Under the pieces are notes generated by a model. The model worked only from the letters and a program-made list of their open reading frames with translations. It was not told the DNA's origin and ran no database searches. Source: Castanea sativa (lineage: Eukaryota; Streptophyta; Magnoliopsida; Fagales; Fagaceae). From it: a stretch of 64,000 nt of DNA. Below, in pieces: positions 11,653-23,325 of this stretch. Made by a program: the position numbers and the translations under genes. The stretch is taken from contig NC_134013.1 in NCBI RefSeq assembly GCF_040712315.1, forward strand, positions 44,599,501 to 44,663,500, given 5' to 3'. Each line of letters opens with the position of its first letter. Position 1 is the first letter of the stretch.

Positions 11653-12888
11653 TGCTTGCTCACTCCCAAGTGCAAGAGATTGTAGCAATATATTCTCAGA
11701 GTATCAAGGTCAAACCACAAGGAGCAGGGTAAAGTCAAAGACAATATAATTAAATAACAATTTGGGTGAAGAAGAAAAGTACTTTTGCTTGGTGATTGTT
11801 AAACAAGAATAAAAATAAAAGCCGATTTAAATCAATAATGTAAATACCAGGGCATTGGGGTGTTTCCCTATATTGATATGAAATTCTTTGTGATCTAAGA
11901 AATTATATATTTCATAATTGATTGTTCTTATACAATTAAATACTTATGATTCGGTTGAACTGTGACAATTCAAGAACGCATGATAGCCTAGATTAATAAT
12001 GCGGTTAGAAAAGTTTTCAAAAAAACCCATTCAGTTTAAAACCTGATTTCTATTTGAAACTATTAGAAATTCATCTAAACAATAAGAAAAACACGATTGA
12101 ACTTATTGAAAGCATGGAAGAACTAATACATCAAAAGAAATCTAATTGAATAATCAAATATGTTGTTGATAAAATCTTAGAAAGAATCACATTGAATATT
12201 CATACCGTATAGAAGAAACAATACCCCTAGCCCTAGCAAAGAGTTTAGGCTGCCATTAGAGAAAGGAAAATACAAGTTTTTCTCTGTCAAAATTGTTCCA
12301 CCAGCCTCCCTTCAAAACCCTAGCGTCCAAGTGTTCCAAGAAAATAAAACTTTTACTATTTTAATTTTCGTTCAAGTTTACAGTAGTAAATTGTGAGTTA
12401 AGTTTGGCCTTCAAAACTTGAGAATTTTGGAAAACTCAAAACTGAAAAGTTGTAACTATTTAAGTCACGGTTTCAACCGATCCAGCCTTGTGTTAATTGA
12501 ATTTTTGAGGAGAAAGATACGCCCAAAATACTGATCAGTGCTCAAATCTGATTTTTCATTTTCAAATTCTGCCTCTTTGATTTCTTTCCTTATTTGAAGC
12601 TTCCAAACATGGTCGAAACCCAAGCACTCCAACTGCACCTCCTTTAGCTTCACTTTAATTCTAGTTTGGCCACCATTCTCTCACAAATTCCTGTAAACTC
12701 ATCTTTCTCACATGATTTATGAAAGTAGAAAATTACACACAATTAATGACATCTTATCCAAGAAATTATATAAAGATAAATAATAGGGACTAATGCAAAT
12801 CATGGCTTAATTATACAAATTAAACATAGTAATAAGGAGATAACGTCCATATAAGTATATAAAAAGTATACGTTTTAAGGCGTTATCA
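11653..12888 (-). repeat. Element A 5' LTR
   Basis: 1236 bp, starting TGCTTGCTCAC and ending CGTTATCA on the plus strand. It is aligned throughout with 3803-5056. A PBS follows it on the minus strand, so it is the 5' LTR. Differences from the partner are scattered substitutions and small indels, indicating an insertion that is not recent. Confidence 0.92.
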
Positions 12889-12930
12889 AGGGCTTTCAGA
12901 AAAGACCTAGGAGGGAAGCTGGGGCATCGG

Positions 12931-14342
12931 TGTTCAAAAAATCTGGTTTTGTATCTCATACAAAACACACAGCGGAAGCAACAAATAAGGATCTATTTCA
13001 TTCATGATTGATAACGTGAACTATGTAAATTTTAGAATTTAAGAACAAGATAGCGTACCTTGGTGTGGAGAAATTCAAAACAAAGATTAGAAGCACTTTG
13101 GAACACTTTTAATCTTCATTCAAATTCCACTTTACGCCCAAAATGTGTGGTCTCTCAATCAGTTTTCAAAGGGAGAATGAAAGTGTGTCTCTCTCTCACA
13201 TACACACCGTTTCTTATTTTCACTAATAATAATTTTGTATGTTTCTCCCTTTATAACTAACTGATTATCTAATTGGGCTGGCCTATTGGGCATTTCTAAT
13301 TGGGCTTTAGTGTGTGGCTTGGAGTGGGAACAAAATGGACCAATAAGACACTAGCTCCAATGGGCCTTGGGCTTTTTCGTCAACTCTTGACAAGTCCAAA
13401 GTTACCATTAATTATATTTAATACCACTATATAAATATAATTGCACTCTAGGCCTTATTAATAAATTATATCCCAAGACTTTATTTTACATGCAATCCCT
13501 TCCTAAAATATTCGTAGTAATACAAAATCATAAATATAGACTGCCACTTTGTAAATTACTACATCTTATCCTTGAGTACCCGGTTTAATCCTTTAAAGTT
13601 ATTCATTATATATTTATGAAATCCAATTTCATAAATATATACTTTAGTAATTTCTTACCAAAGTGGTTAGGCCTAACTCTCTGAATAACTGAACCTATTA
13701 AATTTATCTCAAGGGAATATTTCATATCTCCATCAAGAGAGTATAAATTCCATCTTGAGAATATATGTTCCATCAACACTAAATGTGGTTGTCCGACATA
13801 CTGAGGTTTTGATCGTTACTTTAGATCTCACTCCTAATATATCAAAGCAACCTACACCTCATGATCAGGTCCATTATTCTTTCAGGATTAAGAGTTCATG
13901 CAAATAGAAGTCGTGAGATTTATTATTCATTTGACAGTCATTAAGAGAATAATAAATCTCATAACGGTCTAGTTCAATATGTCTTAACTCTTAAAACATA
14001 TCAACATATCAACTAGAAGTCTCCACTTCCATGATCAAGACAAATCATCTTAATTGATATGTTATAGTCTTCGCAGATGAAATGCCCAATTTCATCACCG
14101 ACTATGAACTATAAATTCTGAGTTTACAAAGAACTTGTGATTTATATCTTCTGTAACTTTTCACATAAATCACATACTATGCATCTCATTGACTATATGA
14201 TAATGTCCTAATATTCATGTTATCATTATTTTAGATAATAATAAAACAACTTTATTAAATACAACATTAAGTCATACACAATGTTATACATAATATCATT
14301 CATAGCATCATACAATAGGATTTAAGGGCACCAATCCTAACA
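12931..14342 (-). mobile_element. Copia-type solo LTR, copy 2
   Basis: 1412 bp from TGTTCAAAAA to CCTAACA, flanked by ATCGG (12926-12930) and ACCGG (14343-14347), a 5-bp duplication with one mismatch. Same family and orientation as 5355-6759. It interrupts the gag of element B. Confidence 0.88.
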
Positions 14343-14830
14343 ACCGGAGTTCAAGGTCTATGCAAGAGGTGTTAATGCAGCATTCAAGGAGCCAGTTCAT
14401 AAGATTTTGGAGTGGATAAAAAATGAACCTTACTTTCGATGCCCAGGTAAGATGGGGAGAGACCCATCCAGTAGGAATCAAAGCCTGAATGGTTACACCA
14501 CCAAATAGTGTAGAGTGTTCAAGGATCATTTACAGCAACTAGTGAAGGCCGACATTTGAAAGAGTTTGTGGTTGGGCAAGGAGGTGGCATGGTAGGCTAG
14601 AGCTCAAGTAACCGAGGGATTACACTTCCTTCGCCCCTGGGAATCATTGAAGTTGTCCATGCAACCTCCATCGGCTATGCACTACCCCTTAACAGGGCCT
14701 TGAGGCTGCAAATCGGCTAGAGAAGAGACTGAGGCTGACTAGAGAGCCGATCACTTTTGATGACTTCAACGGATCATCCTAGCCACATGATGATTCCCTC
14801 GTTGTGGCATTAAGGATTGGTGGCTTTTAA

Positions 14831-17800
14831 GTCAAAAGGGTGTTGATAGATCAAGGGTGCAGGGCTGAGATAATCTACCCTGATCCCTATAAGGGCACGG
14901 GTCTGAAACCGGAAGATCTGATGAAGTATGACACGCCTTTGGTGGGATTCGATGGGATGGTAGTGGTACCCGAGAGGCAGATTTCCCTCCCTATTATGAC
15001 CGAAGGAAAGGAGGTAATGGTGAACTTCATTGTAGTTAACACCTTTTATCCATATGCGGCAATTCTTGGTTGGCCTTGGATCATGCCATGGTAGCGGTAT
15101 TGTCCACTCTGCATATGAAGGTCAAATTTCCCACCGAAGATGGAATTGCCATGGTCAGGGGGGATCAACAAGTTGCATGGCAGTGCTTAGTGGCCTTGAT
15201 CAATCATAAGATCAAACAGAAGGAGAAAATGGAACCAGAATCATTATAGCAATCACAGAAACTTGAGGGGAATACCGGGGCTAATAGTGCTGAAGAGTTG
15301 GTCCAGATTAGAATCTTCTCGTACGAAGATAGATATTTCTAGGTCAGAAAAAGCCTACTGCTAAAGGACTGCGTTGTCCTGCCGTTATCCTTGGCACATA
15401 ATTTGGACCTTTTGCGTGGAGTTCGTATGAGATACTCGACGTGGATCCAACCTTCATCACCTATAAGTTGATGTAGATCCCCTGTTCCTTCCTAAAAATT
15501 AGAAGCCAAGGAGATCTACTAAACAACATGTAGAGGCCATGAAGGAAGAAAGTAGAAAAGTTAAGGCAGGCTGGGCTATTAAGGAAGTGTTCTTCCCAGA
15601 ATGGTTGTCGAATAGAGTGGTAGTGAAAAAGAAGAACGGGAAGTGGAGAGTTTATGCAGATTTTACCGACTTAAACCGAGCGTGCCCCAAAGACCCCTTC
15701 CCTGTCCCGAAGATTGATCAGTTGGTTGATGCCACTTGTGGGCACCTAAGGATGAGTTTCTTAGATTCATTTTAGGAATACTATCAAATTGCTCTGGCTC
15801 TCAAGGATCAGGAGAAGACAATCTTTCATAACCCTTGAGGGCAACTGTCATTACACTATAATGCCCTTTGGGCTAAAAAATGCAGAAGTTACCTACCAAT
15901 GGATGGTGACAAGAATGTTTAGGGATAAGTTTGGGAGTATGGCCGAAGTTTGTATCAATGACATGATGGTCAAGAGTAAGAGGGATGAAAGGCATATGAC
16001 GGACTTAAATGAAACCTTCGAGATCCTAAGGCGGCACAAGCTACGCCTCAACGCCAATAAGTGTGCATTTGGAGTAGGTGTTGGGAAGTTCTTAAGGTAT
16101 ATGATTACAAATCAAGGCATTGAGGTGAACTCAAATCAAATCAGGGCGATAGAGCAGCTTACTCCGCCGAAAAATCCTGAGGACGTACTAAAACTCACCG
16201 AGATGATTGCAGCACTAAATCTTTTTGTCTCAAAATCGGCAGACAGGTGTAGGCCATGTGAAGTGTTATTTAATGAGCCTGCCCATCTTGTCCAGCCCTA
16301 AGCCCGAGGAAGATCTGTATATGTATTTGGCAGTGTCCAATCACACGATAAGTGCAGTATTATTGAAAATTAATGATAGGGTACAGAGGTTGATCTAGGA
16401 CACAATTTACTGTTTGATTATTGTAATTTATTATTTTTGGTATTTTTATGTAAAAACGTTATTTTAGGTTTAGGTGATTTAATTCCTTGTTTTTAGGTGC
16501 ATTTAATGCTTTTTAGGTCAAATTTAATTCCTGATATGGTAAGGTATCAACTAGGAGTTATTTTAGAATATATTTTCTTGTCTGTCAAGTTTTATGGAGC
16601 CCTTAAATTGGCCCTGAAGTCTGTAAACGTTTTTTATTATATTATGGAATAAAAATCAGAAAAGGTGAGGCTTTGCTCTTCTTTTGGTTCTTCAAGAATT
16701 GTGAACTTATCAGGGATTCTTCCTTGTGACGTTCAAACTTTATACCTTTGGTTCGTGATTCTTTATAATCATTGGGTCAAGGTCAACTTATACCTTTGGT
16801 TTGCATTTCGATTATAAACGTTGGGTCAGGGTTTCTATCATAAATCTAAATTTTAGCTTTCCTGGTTAAATATTCCAATATTTTTGTTGGGTCTCAAAGC
16901 GTGTCGATTGAGGTTCACATCAGAGGTCGATGTATTATATTAGTTGACCTTGGTAGATTCGAGAATGCGATACTTGCCGTTGGAGAAGCTAGCTTTAGCC
17001 CTGGTTCACACAACAAGGAAACTACCCCATTACTTTCAAGCTCACATGGTGTAGTTGTTAACCGAACACTGCTTACGATTGCTATTGAGGAGGTCTAATT
17101 TCATGGGAATGATAGCGAAATGGGGGATGAGGCTCGGGTCATTTGATGTGAGATATAAACCAAGGAATACTATTAAGGGGCAGGTTTTGGTAGATGTTCT
17201 GGCAGAGTTTACCCCCTTTGGCAAGTAATGAAAATAGGGTTTGTCAAGTCTCAGTCAGACCTTGGCAAGTGTATGTCGATGGGACATCTAATGCTCGGGA
17301 TGCTGGGATAGGCTGGTACTCATTCGCCCGAGGGCATAAAGTTAAAGCATTCACTAAGGTTGGGTTTCTGAGCTTCCAATAATGAAGCCAAGTATGAGGC
17401 ACTGATTATAGGGCTTAAAGTAGAAAAGAAGCTAGATGCAGGAGTGGAAGAGATTTCTTTAGATTCATGCTTGATAGTGAGTTAGGTGGAAGGAAGTTTT
17501 GAGGCTAGAGATCCTCGGATGGCCAAGTATTTGAAGTTGGTGGGCACACTACTATCTAGTTTTCATAAGGTGAAGGTGTCCCAGATTTCAAGGGGACAGA
17601 ACAGTCATGCAAATTCTCTGGCCATTCTAGCTTCATCCATGGACGATTATGTTCTTCATATAATCTTGATAGAGGTGCTGAATCAACCGAGCATAGGGCG
17701 TCAGCTAAGTGTACTGAAGTATCAACGCCCGACCCAAGTTGGATTAATCCTATTGTATCATTTATGACAGATGGTGTTCTACCGAGAAAAGCAAAGAAGG

Positions 17801-18960
17801 CAGAAAAGGTACGAAGGACGTTGTCCCGGTTTTGTTTATCTAACGATAAAAGGTTGTACCAAATGGTCATTTAAGGGGACCATATTTGTTATGTCTACAC
17901 CCTGGGGATATGGGTGGTCTGTTAACCGAGTTGCATGGAGGAATAAGCGAAAGTCATATGGGAAGACGGTCATTAGCACACCAAGCCATAACACCAGGGT
18001 TCTTGTGGCAAAACATGCAAAGGGATGTTGCCGAGTATGTGAAGCAGTGTGATTAGTATCAAAAACACTCCCCGAATATCCATCAGCTGGGAGGGAACCT
18101 AAACCCGATCTGCAGCCTGTGGCCCTTCGCCCAGTGGGGGATAGACATCGTGGGGTCGTTTCCTTAGGCCACTGGTAACAGGAGATTCGCCATAGTTGCT
18201 ACAAATTATTTTACAAAATGGGTTGAAACTGAAGCCTCGGCAAACATCCGAGATGTGGACATGAAGAAGTTTGTTTGGAAGAATATTGTCACAAGATTTA
18301 GGATCTCAGAAACATTTATTTCAGATAATGGGTTACAATTTGACAGTAGGGCCTTTTGTAAATTTTGTAGTGACCTTGGAATCAAGAACAGATATTTAAT
18401 TCCAACATACCTTCAGAGCAATAGACATTAGAGGCGACAAACAAAGCATTTGTTGCTGGGCTGAAGAAAAGGCTAGAAAGGGCTAAAGGTAAATGAGCCA
18501 AGGAGCTACCAAATGTGCTATAGGCTTACCGCACAACACCCAAGAGGTCTACAGGTGAAACACCTTTTTCTATGACTTATGGTACTAAGGCAGTGATCCC
18601 CGTAAAAGTAGGATTATCTAGTATGAGGGTTTCAAATTTCTCCTCGGAAAATAACGATTTTAATGAGTCGAGTAGTTGGACCTCCTAGAAGAGCGTCAAG
18701 AGATGGCTTTGATTAGATTGGCCGACTACTAGCAAAAGTTGGCTCAGAGGTATGATAGAAGTGCAAAGCCAAGAATGTTTGTTACAGGGGACCTAGTCCT
18801 ATGGAAAGCAGTTGAAAATATGAGGGATCAAGGTGCAGGAAAGTTGGCTCCAAACTAGGAGGGCCCGTACTAAGTCACTGCAGTGGCAGGAGCTGGGGCT
18901 TATTACTTTGAAGACAAGGAGAAAATACTACCACTAAGTGTAAATATTATGATGAGATGT
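14831..18960 (+). pseudogene. Element B pol: protease, RT, RNase H, integrase
   Basis: Aspartic protease at 14840-15094 keeps the catalytic Asp (VLIDQGCRAEIIYPD, then ILGWPWIMPW). RT at 15539-16300 shows ADFTDLNRACPKDPFPVPK, but the catalytic YVDD has become CINDMM and a stop follows FLDSF near motif A. The first RNase H part (16310-17220) is split by a solo LTR at 16391-16922. A second RNase H domain follows at 17255-17660 (VYVDGTSNARDAGIGWYS). The integrase core spans about 18090-18960, with the first two catalytic Asp visible in GGIDIVGSFP and ETFISDNGLQFDSRAF; the Glu region is in another frame after a stop near 18430. Frameshifts are numerous. Expected to be inactive. Confidence 0.85.
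16391..16922 (+). mobile_element. Gypsy-type solo LTR in element B RNase H
   Basis: 532 bp starting TGATCTAGGA and ending TTCACATCA, with terminal TGAT/ATCA and perfect GAGGT duplications (16386-16390 and 16923-16927). The coding sequence resumes after it: the RNase H reads VQRLI before and RCIILV (frame-shifted QRPVYYVS-like) after. The end GTGTCGATTGAGGTTCACATCA-like is typical of an LTR end in plus orientation, which is an inference. No other copy in this window. Confidence 0.8.
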
Positions 18961-19778
18961 CTTACACTGTACATGTCTTTAGAGGAAATGGAATATATGT
19001 GATTGTCTTTTTCAGCATTAAACTATATTTACTACATTACAAACTTTTACTCTAGAGGGACTAAGGATACAAACCTAGCCTCGGCCTGTCCCCAGTCACC
19101 AACTAGGTGGAAACTTTAACGAATTTATCTAAGGACAGAAACCTAGCCTTGACTTGACCCCGGTCACTGACTAGATGAAAACCTTAACAAACTTATCTAA
19201 GGACGGAAACTAGCCTCAGCCTAACCCTGGTCACCGACTAGGTGAAAACCTAAACGAATTTATCTAAGGACAAAAACCTAGCCTCGGCCTGACCTTTGGT
19301 CACCGACTACGTGGAAACCTTAACAAACTTATCTGATGCCAAACAAAGATATATCTAAGGATGGAGAGCTAATTTGGACCTATTTTGATCAATGAGTGAG
19401 ATAAGAATTTGGCAGAAGACTATCCAAAAATGGAAATCTCAATCTAATTTACCACGGTTACTGAATTAGCAAGAAACATTCAGAAAGCCTGTCATGATGC
19501 TGGAATTATTTTTAATGATTTGGTTGATTATCGCTCTTCGGTTATCACAATATTCCTCGATCATAAACACTTATGAAAATTTTCGTGAAACTAAACTTAA
19601 AATTTACTCATAAAAAATTTAATCAAGTTTATAAAGAAAAAAGAGAGACGTTGTTCTACACTTGATGGCCAAAACATGGCTTTATCCATAAAATAATAAA
19701 GGGGAGTTTAAATTCCCAACTAATGGGAACTGGAAGAAAAAGAGAATAAAAATAATAATAAAAAATATTGTAAAACAT
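18961..19778 (+). other. Element B 3' untranslated region
   Basis: Sequence between the integrase end and the stop of the antisense gene. Apart from the tandem repeat listed separately it holds AT-rich non-coding DNA without a recognisable domain. Confidence 0.6.
19061..19333 (+). repeat. Four tandem repeats of about 68 bp in element B 3' UTR
   Basis: Units begin CTAAGGA at 19061, 19129, 19198 and 19264. Each contains AAACCTAGCCT, a C-rich CTGACCC-like block, GGTCACCGACTA and a TTATCT end. Tandem arrays in this position are known for Tat-group elements and can seed satellite DNA. Confidence 0.88.
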
Positions 19779-22198
19779 CTAAGGAGAAGGATCTTGTGCA
19801 GCATTAGGGAGGACGGGGGAAGCACCACTAGAAGACGGGGCAGTCGATGCAATAGTAACCTTTAAGGTGCCAGTATCTTTAGAAGTTGTAGGGGAAGCCG
19901 AGTTGTCCAGGTCCATCACCACTATGTAGGAGTTGATCTGCTCAACAAGCTCTTAAATGCTGGGGATGTCCTCCCCTTCCTCCTCTTCTTCTTCCCCTTC
20001 AGCAGAAGGTCCTTCTCTAGTCTTGGCTTGAACGAGAGGGTTGTCAGGTAGAGGTACTTGGTCAGGATCTCTGAAGGGAGAGGTCTCGGGTAGATTCAAG
20101 GCATCCATTATGGCCATCCAACCCTACATGAATCCCAATCTAAGCTCTGAAGGAAACGGGGCCTCTTGTGTTTTTAGCATCATTGAAGCCCATATTGTAG
20201 AACTGCTGCTTGGTTTGCTTCAACAGCTCCTTTAGCTCTATAAGCTTCTTGTCACAGGCTAAAACTACACTTATTGCCTGGGCCAGTTTGGAGTCCGAGT
20301 CCTCTAGCTAGCCTTCCAACACTCCCACCTCATGCTCAGCAGAGTCTCAAGCCCTTTTGGCAACCGCAGCCCACTGCTCCATATCGGCCAGATCCTAAAA
20401 TTTCTCTTAAATAGTGGATTCGACCACCTACTTAAGGGCTTTCTCCCCATCCGCCTCCTCGGTGGCTAGCTGCAATCAACCTTTAAGGATGTGCGCCATT
20501 GAGCAGCTTGAAGCAAGTGGAAAAAAAAAAGAACGGGGTTAGATAAAAGTCAAGGAAGGATACTTAAACTAAATGTGGAAAAAAATGGGAGAAGGAAAGA
20601 TCCCGATCAAGAATACTTACTGTAATTGTGTGCCACTTCAATTTAAGGGTAATTTCCTCATCCTGGCCATCTGATCAGTATTTCATGTCCTTAGGGAGAA
20701 GCAAAGATTGACCCAGGCTATCTGGTATCCGGTCACTGAGCCAATTTCTCCTAGTCTGCACAAAGGAGTTTGAGGGAAAGGGCCCTTCACCTAGCCTAAA
20801 AGAGCTCTACCAACTCGAGGATAGGAGAGTGGAGGATGAAGCCACATCGGTGCCAGTGATGGCAAGTTGTTAGGTGGCTATATGTTCGAGAGTAGTACCC
20901 CTTGTCAGGGATTACTTGTGATGGCAACAGTAGTAGGAGGGATATGCCTAGTGGAGGGAGCGTCAAACTCTTTAGATGGTTCATTCGCGGTCCTCTGACT
21001 TTTTTGATGACCTCGGGAAACTAGAGGGGGAGGTTATGGGGGTGCAGCCAGGCTTCTGGCTATCTGGGCTTCCGAGAAGTAGCACTTAATGCTCATATTA
21101 CGTTGTTCAACCATGGTGGCGTCTGGGGCTGTATCAATGGGCTCTTCTACTAGAATGTGCTCTGCTCTACCCTGGAAAATGGTGTCCCCAGAATCGTCGC
21201 TAATCGGTGCCAATGAACCTTCCCTTATAAGATGAGGCCCTTTTTCTTGAGCTTCACCTATGGTGAGGCCCCTCGGTAGGAATCTTGGGAGGCGAACGTC
21301 AACTAAAGACAGCAGGGGGCTACTGACCATTAGAGCGGATCCTGGATCCTGATAGCTTGTGTAGGATGGAACATAGTCGAGAATTAGGTGTGAAGCCCTA
21401 AACTTCCCATTGTAGTGAACGAATATCTCCGAGTGCATTACGAAGTTTAGATCTTGAACATGCACAACGCCGAGATCTGGTTTGAAATGCTTGGAAATTG
21501 CATTGAAGATAGAAGATTGGGTCAATAGAGAAATAAGATTAGTAGGAGAAAATTAAAAAAAAAAACATGTATATGTAAAATACCCGCACCAAATGTGATA
21601 GAATATATGTGAAAATAAATTGGGGGGGGGGGGGAGGCCAAAGCAAAAAGTGGTCAACTCTACACTACTCATGCTTAGAAAAATAAAAGTACCAACCAAT
21701 TTGCCAAGGCAATGTCGGGCAAGTGAGTTCGCCGGTAAGCTAGTTCCCGCTTACTTTTACGAACTCCCCCATGGAGTTCTTGTTAAAGTAGTGGAGGTAT
21801 GAGATGAGTCTTTCTACGAGGTCTTGAATTTTTAAGTAATAGTCGATTCTCTTACTACCACAGATACCGTATAGGAAGTTGATATCATGGTGGTTAAGTT
21901 CTAAGGTGTACAGTTCATTAAGGTGACTCACACTACTCACTACTCTATAAAAATTGGGGAGATTCCGGTTAAGACTAAGCCTATAAAAACTAAGGGTCCT
22001 AAGTAACATTGGATCCATGGAGAATCTAACTCCTCCCTTAAGGATGGCCATACAGGAAAAGAAATGTACCCTAGGACGCCTATTGTTTTCTATATTCCCT
22101 TTAGGACAGTATTCAATATCTATGTCATGAGGGATATTAAACCTAATTTTAAAGGCCGCCACAGTGGCATTAGTAGCTAATAGATGAGGAAAACCCAT
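19779..22198 (-). pseudogene. Antisense gene of element B (plant-mobile-like N-domain, coiled coil, acidic tail)
   Basis: The frame opens at the ATG at 22198 (MGFPHLLATNATVAAFKIRF) and runs to about 21740 with the conserved block NFYRVVSSVSHLNELYTLEL. This type of sequence is widely annotated in plants as a putative plant transposon protein. A TAG replaces the Trp of the usual SGNWLAGEL motif near 21752. After a gap with a G-run (21620-21634), which may be an intron, a second open stretch (21525-21034) follows. Then come a broken Lys/Glu-rich, probably coiled-coil part and an acidic stretch (SAEGEEEEEEGEDIPS near 20000) to the TAG at 19779. It lies opposite to element B pol, next to the 3' LTR. 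Extra antisense ORFs are described in Tat-group elements, with unknown role. Confidence 0.7.
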
Positions 22199-22690
22199 TT
22201 TTTTGGGGGGGGGGGGAATCTAAAGATAAATTTTGAAAAGTAAAGGAAGGGTTAAAGAACTTACAACACTGCCTTTACGTCTAAAAGGATGATCTCGAGG
22301 GAGGAACTATGACTCTGGAGGAAGGAGGCTAAGGGAGAAAAATTAAATAAATAAACTAATCAAAGGAGGTTTGGCATTATTTATGGGAGAAGTGGCTTTA
22401 AATTCTTTTGGATGGAAATTTAATAACCTCCCCCTTATTATCCATTACACACATGCCTCAATATATGAAGGGTCTGATAATCCTGGCTATTTGATAAGAC
22501 AGCTGTGATCACACGCACAAAGTGTAGAGACTGTCCTATCTATCACAATTAATGACTGATGGTTGGCTTTCCTAAGGGGGAATAGTACATCGAGTACCTT
22601 TCACTAACACACGAGAGTTAAACCTGACCAACCCTTTACCGATGTATATGCATTAACCTTGATCCCATCCCTATGACATTGGAATGGAAT

Positions 22691-23325
22691 TGTTGGGGGC
22701 TATTGTATAGGCATTGGGTATAGGCTCGGTCCATCAACCTCCACATGCTTAAGAGTGTAGGCCCTAATGCTAGGTCGGGGCCCATATAAATTCGAGGGAC
22801 TAGTGCCTGGTCGAGGTTCAGTACTAGGTCAGGGTCCATATAGGATGGTAATGGTAGTGCCTTAGGGGAAATTGTCTACCGAACACCGTTTGGTGACAGG
22901 TACAAGTTTCAAAAAAGTCACATCTATCACGAGAAGTGGGTCCTATTTGATTAGGAATATATCCCAGAGGGACTCACCAACATGAAAAGGAACACCCTCA
23001 TCATGATGACCCCACTAAACGAAGTCTATAAATAGGGGCCAAGGGTGTGAGAAAGGGGGTTAGCAATTTTGGGGGAAGAGAGATGCATGAGAGAAAAAAA
23101 AGAGGAACCACTAAAAAGAGGAAAACGTAACACCATTAATCTGGTGTCTTCTCGGGAAGTACACAGATAGAGTGAGAGAAAACTAATCGGGCTGGGAACC
23201 TCTGGTCTTGGGCCGTTGGGTTGGCTTTCAGAGGTTTTCTCATTGTGGGAAATTCCATACCCCTCAAAACAACTAAATTGGGATCTCCCCAAAATTTCAC
23301 TTAGTATTTTGGGCTGGGCACCACA
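22691..23325 (+). repeat. Element B 3' LTR
   Basis: Taken from TGTTGGGGGC after the purine-rich GGAATGGAAT to GGGCACCACA, which equals the LTR end at 2651. A promoter-like TATAAATAGG lies at 23027-23036. The start is less certain than the end because the 5' copy is missing. LINE sequence follows directly. Confidence 0.75.

Larger units (their letters stand above)
3803..12888 (-). mobile_element. Element A: internally deleted Athila-like Ty3/gypsy element nested in B gag
   Basis: Two direct LTRs (3803-5056 and 11653-12888) bound it. Flanking bases GGGGC (3798-3802) and AGGGC (12889-12893) are a 5-bp target duplication with one mismatch. On the minus strand it reads LTR, PBS, gag, protease, spacer, integrase C-terminus, long non-coding stretch, PPT, LTR. 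RT, RNase H and the integrase core are absent. Family call rests on the PBS TGGCGCTGTTGCAGGG, the LKYAYLG spacer motif and the VNGQRLKPFL integrase tail, all usual in Athila-type elements. Two later insertions lie in it: a copia solo LTR (5355-6759) and a Mutator-like MITE (11354-11632). It could only have moved with proteins from another element. Confidence 0.9.
2718..14830 (+). pseudogene. Element B gag, split by element A and a copia solo LTR
   Basis: Coding remains lie at 2718-3802, 12894-12930 and 14348-14830. The first possible start is the ATG at 2718, shortly after the PBS. The central retrotransposon gag domain is recognisable around 3210-3500 (MPRHFNRPSFICYDGKTN, then KVFPSSLRPTTMRWLNGL), the capsid-like fold that packages element RNA. 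Stops and frameshifts occur from about 3447 onward. Element A sits inside the gap with a near-perfect 5-bp target duplication (GGGGC/AGGGC), and the solo LTR at 12931-14342 sits 40 bp further on. The gag C-terminus resumes at 14348 (FKVYARGVNAAFKEPVHKIL) and runs into the protease. Non-functional. Confidence 0.8.
2614..23325 (+). mobile_element. Element B: Retand/Tat-like Ty3/gypsy retrotransposon with nested insertions
   Basis: Order on the plus strand: remnant of 5' LTR, PBS, gag, protease, RT, RNase H, integrase, tandem-repeat 3' UTR, an antisense gene, 3' LTR. This order, and motifs such as DFTDLNRACPKD in RT, fit the Tat (Retand-like) group. The 5' LTR survives only as its last 35 or so bases. 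The matching end AAAATTTCACTTAGTAT...GGGC(T/A)CCACA recurs at 23291-23325. Three insertions interrupt it: element A in gag, a copia-type solo LTR in gag, and a gypsy-type solo LTR in RNase H. No target-site duplication can be given because the 5' end is lost. All reading frames are broken, so the element is dead. Confidence 0.88.

Noticed and set aside
16380..16932. Insertion read as a Mutator-like element with an 11-bp duplication (CAGAGGT[T/C]GAT)
   Set aside because: The inserted ends then show no inverted repeats. Shifting the borders gives TGAT...ATCA ends with an exact 5-bp GAGGT duplication, which fits a solo LTR better. The longer match is shared RNase H codons.
21620..21640. G-runs at 21620-21634 and 22204-22215 as G-quadruplex regulators of the antisense gene
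   Set aside because: Single homopolymers without four separated G-tracts; more likely slippage or sequencing noise.
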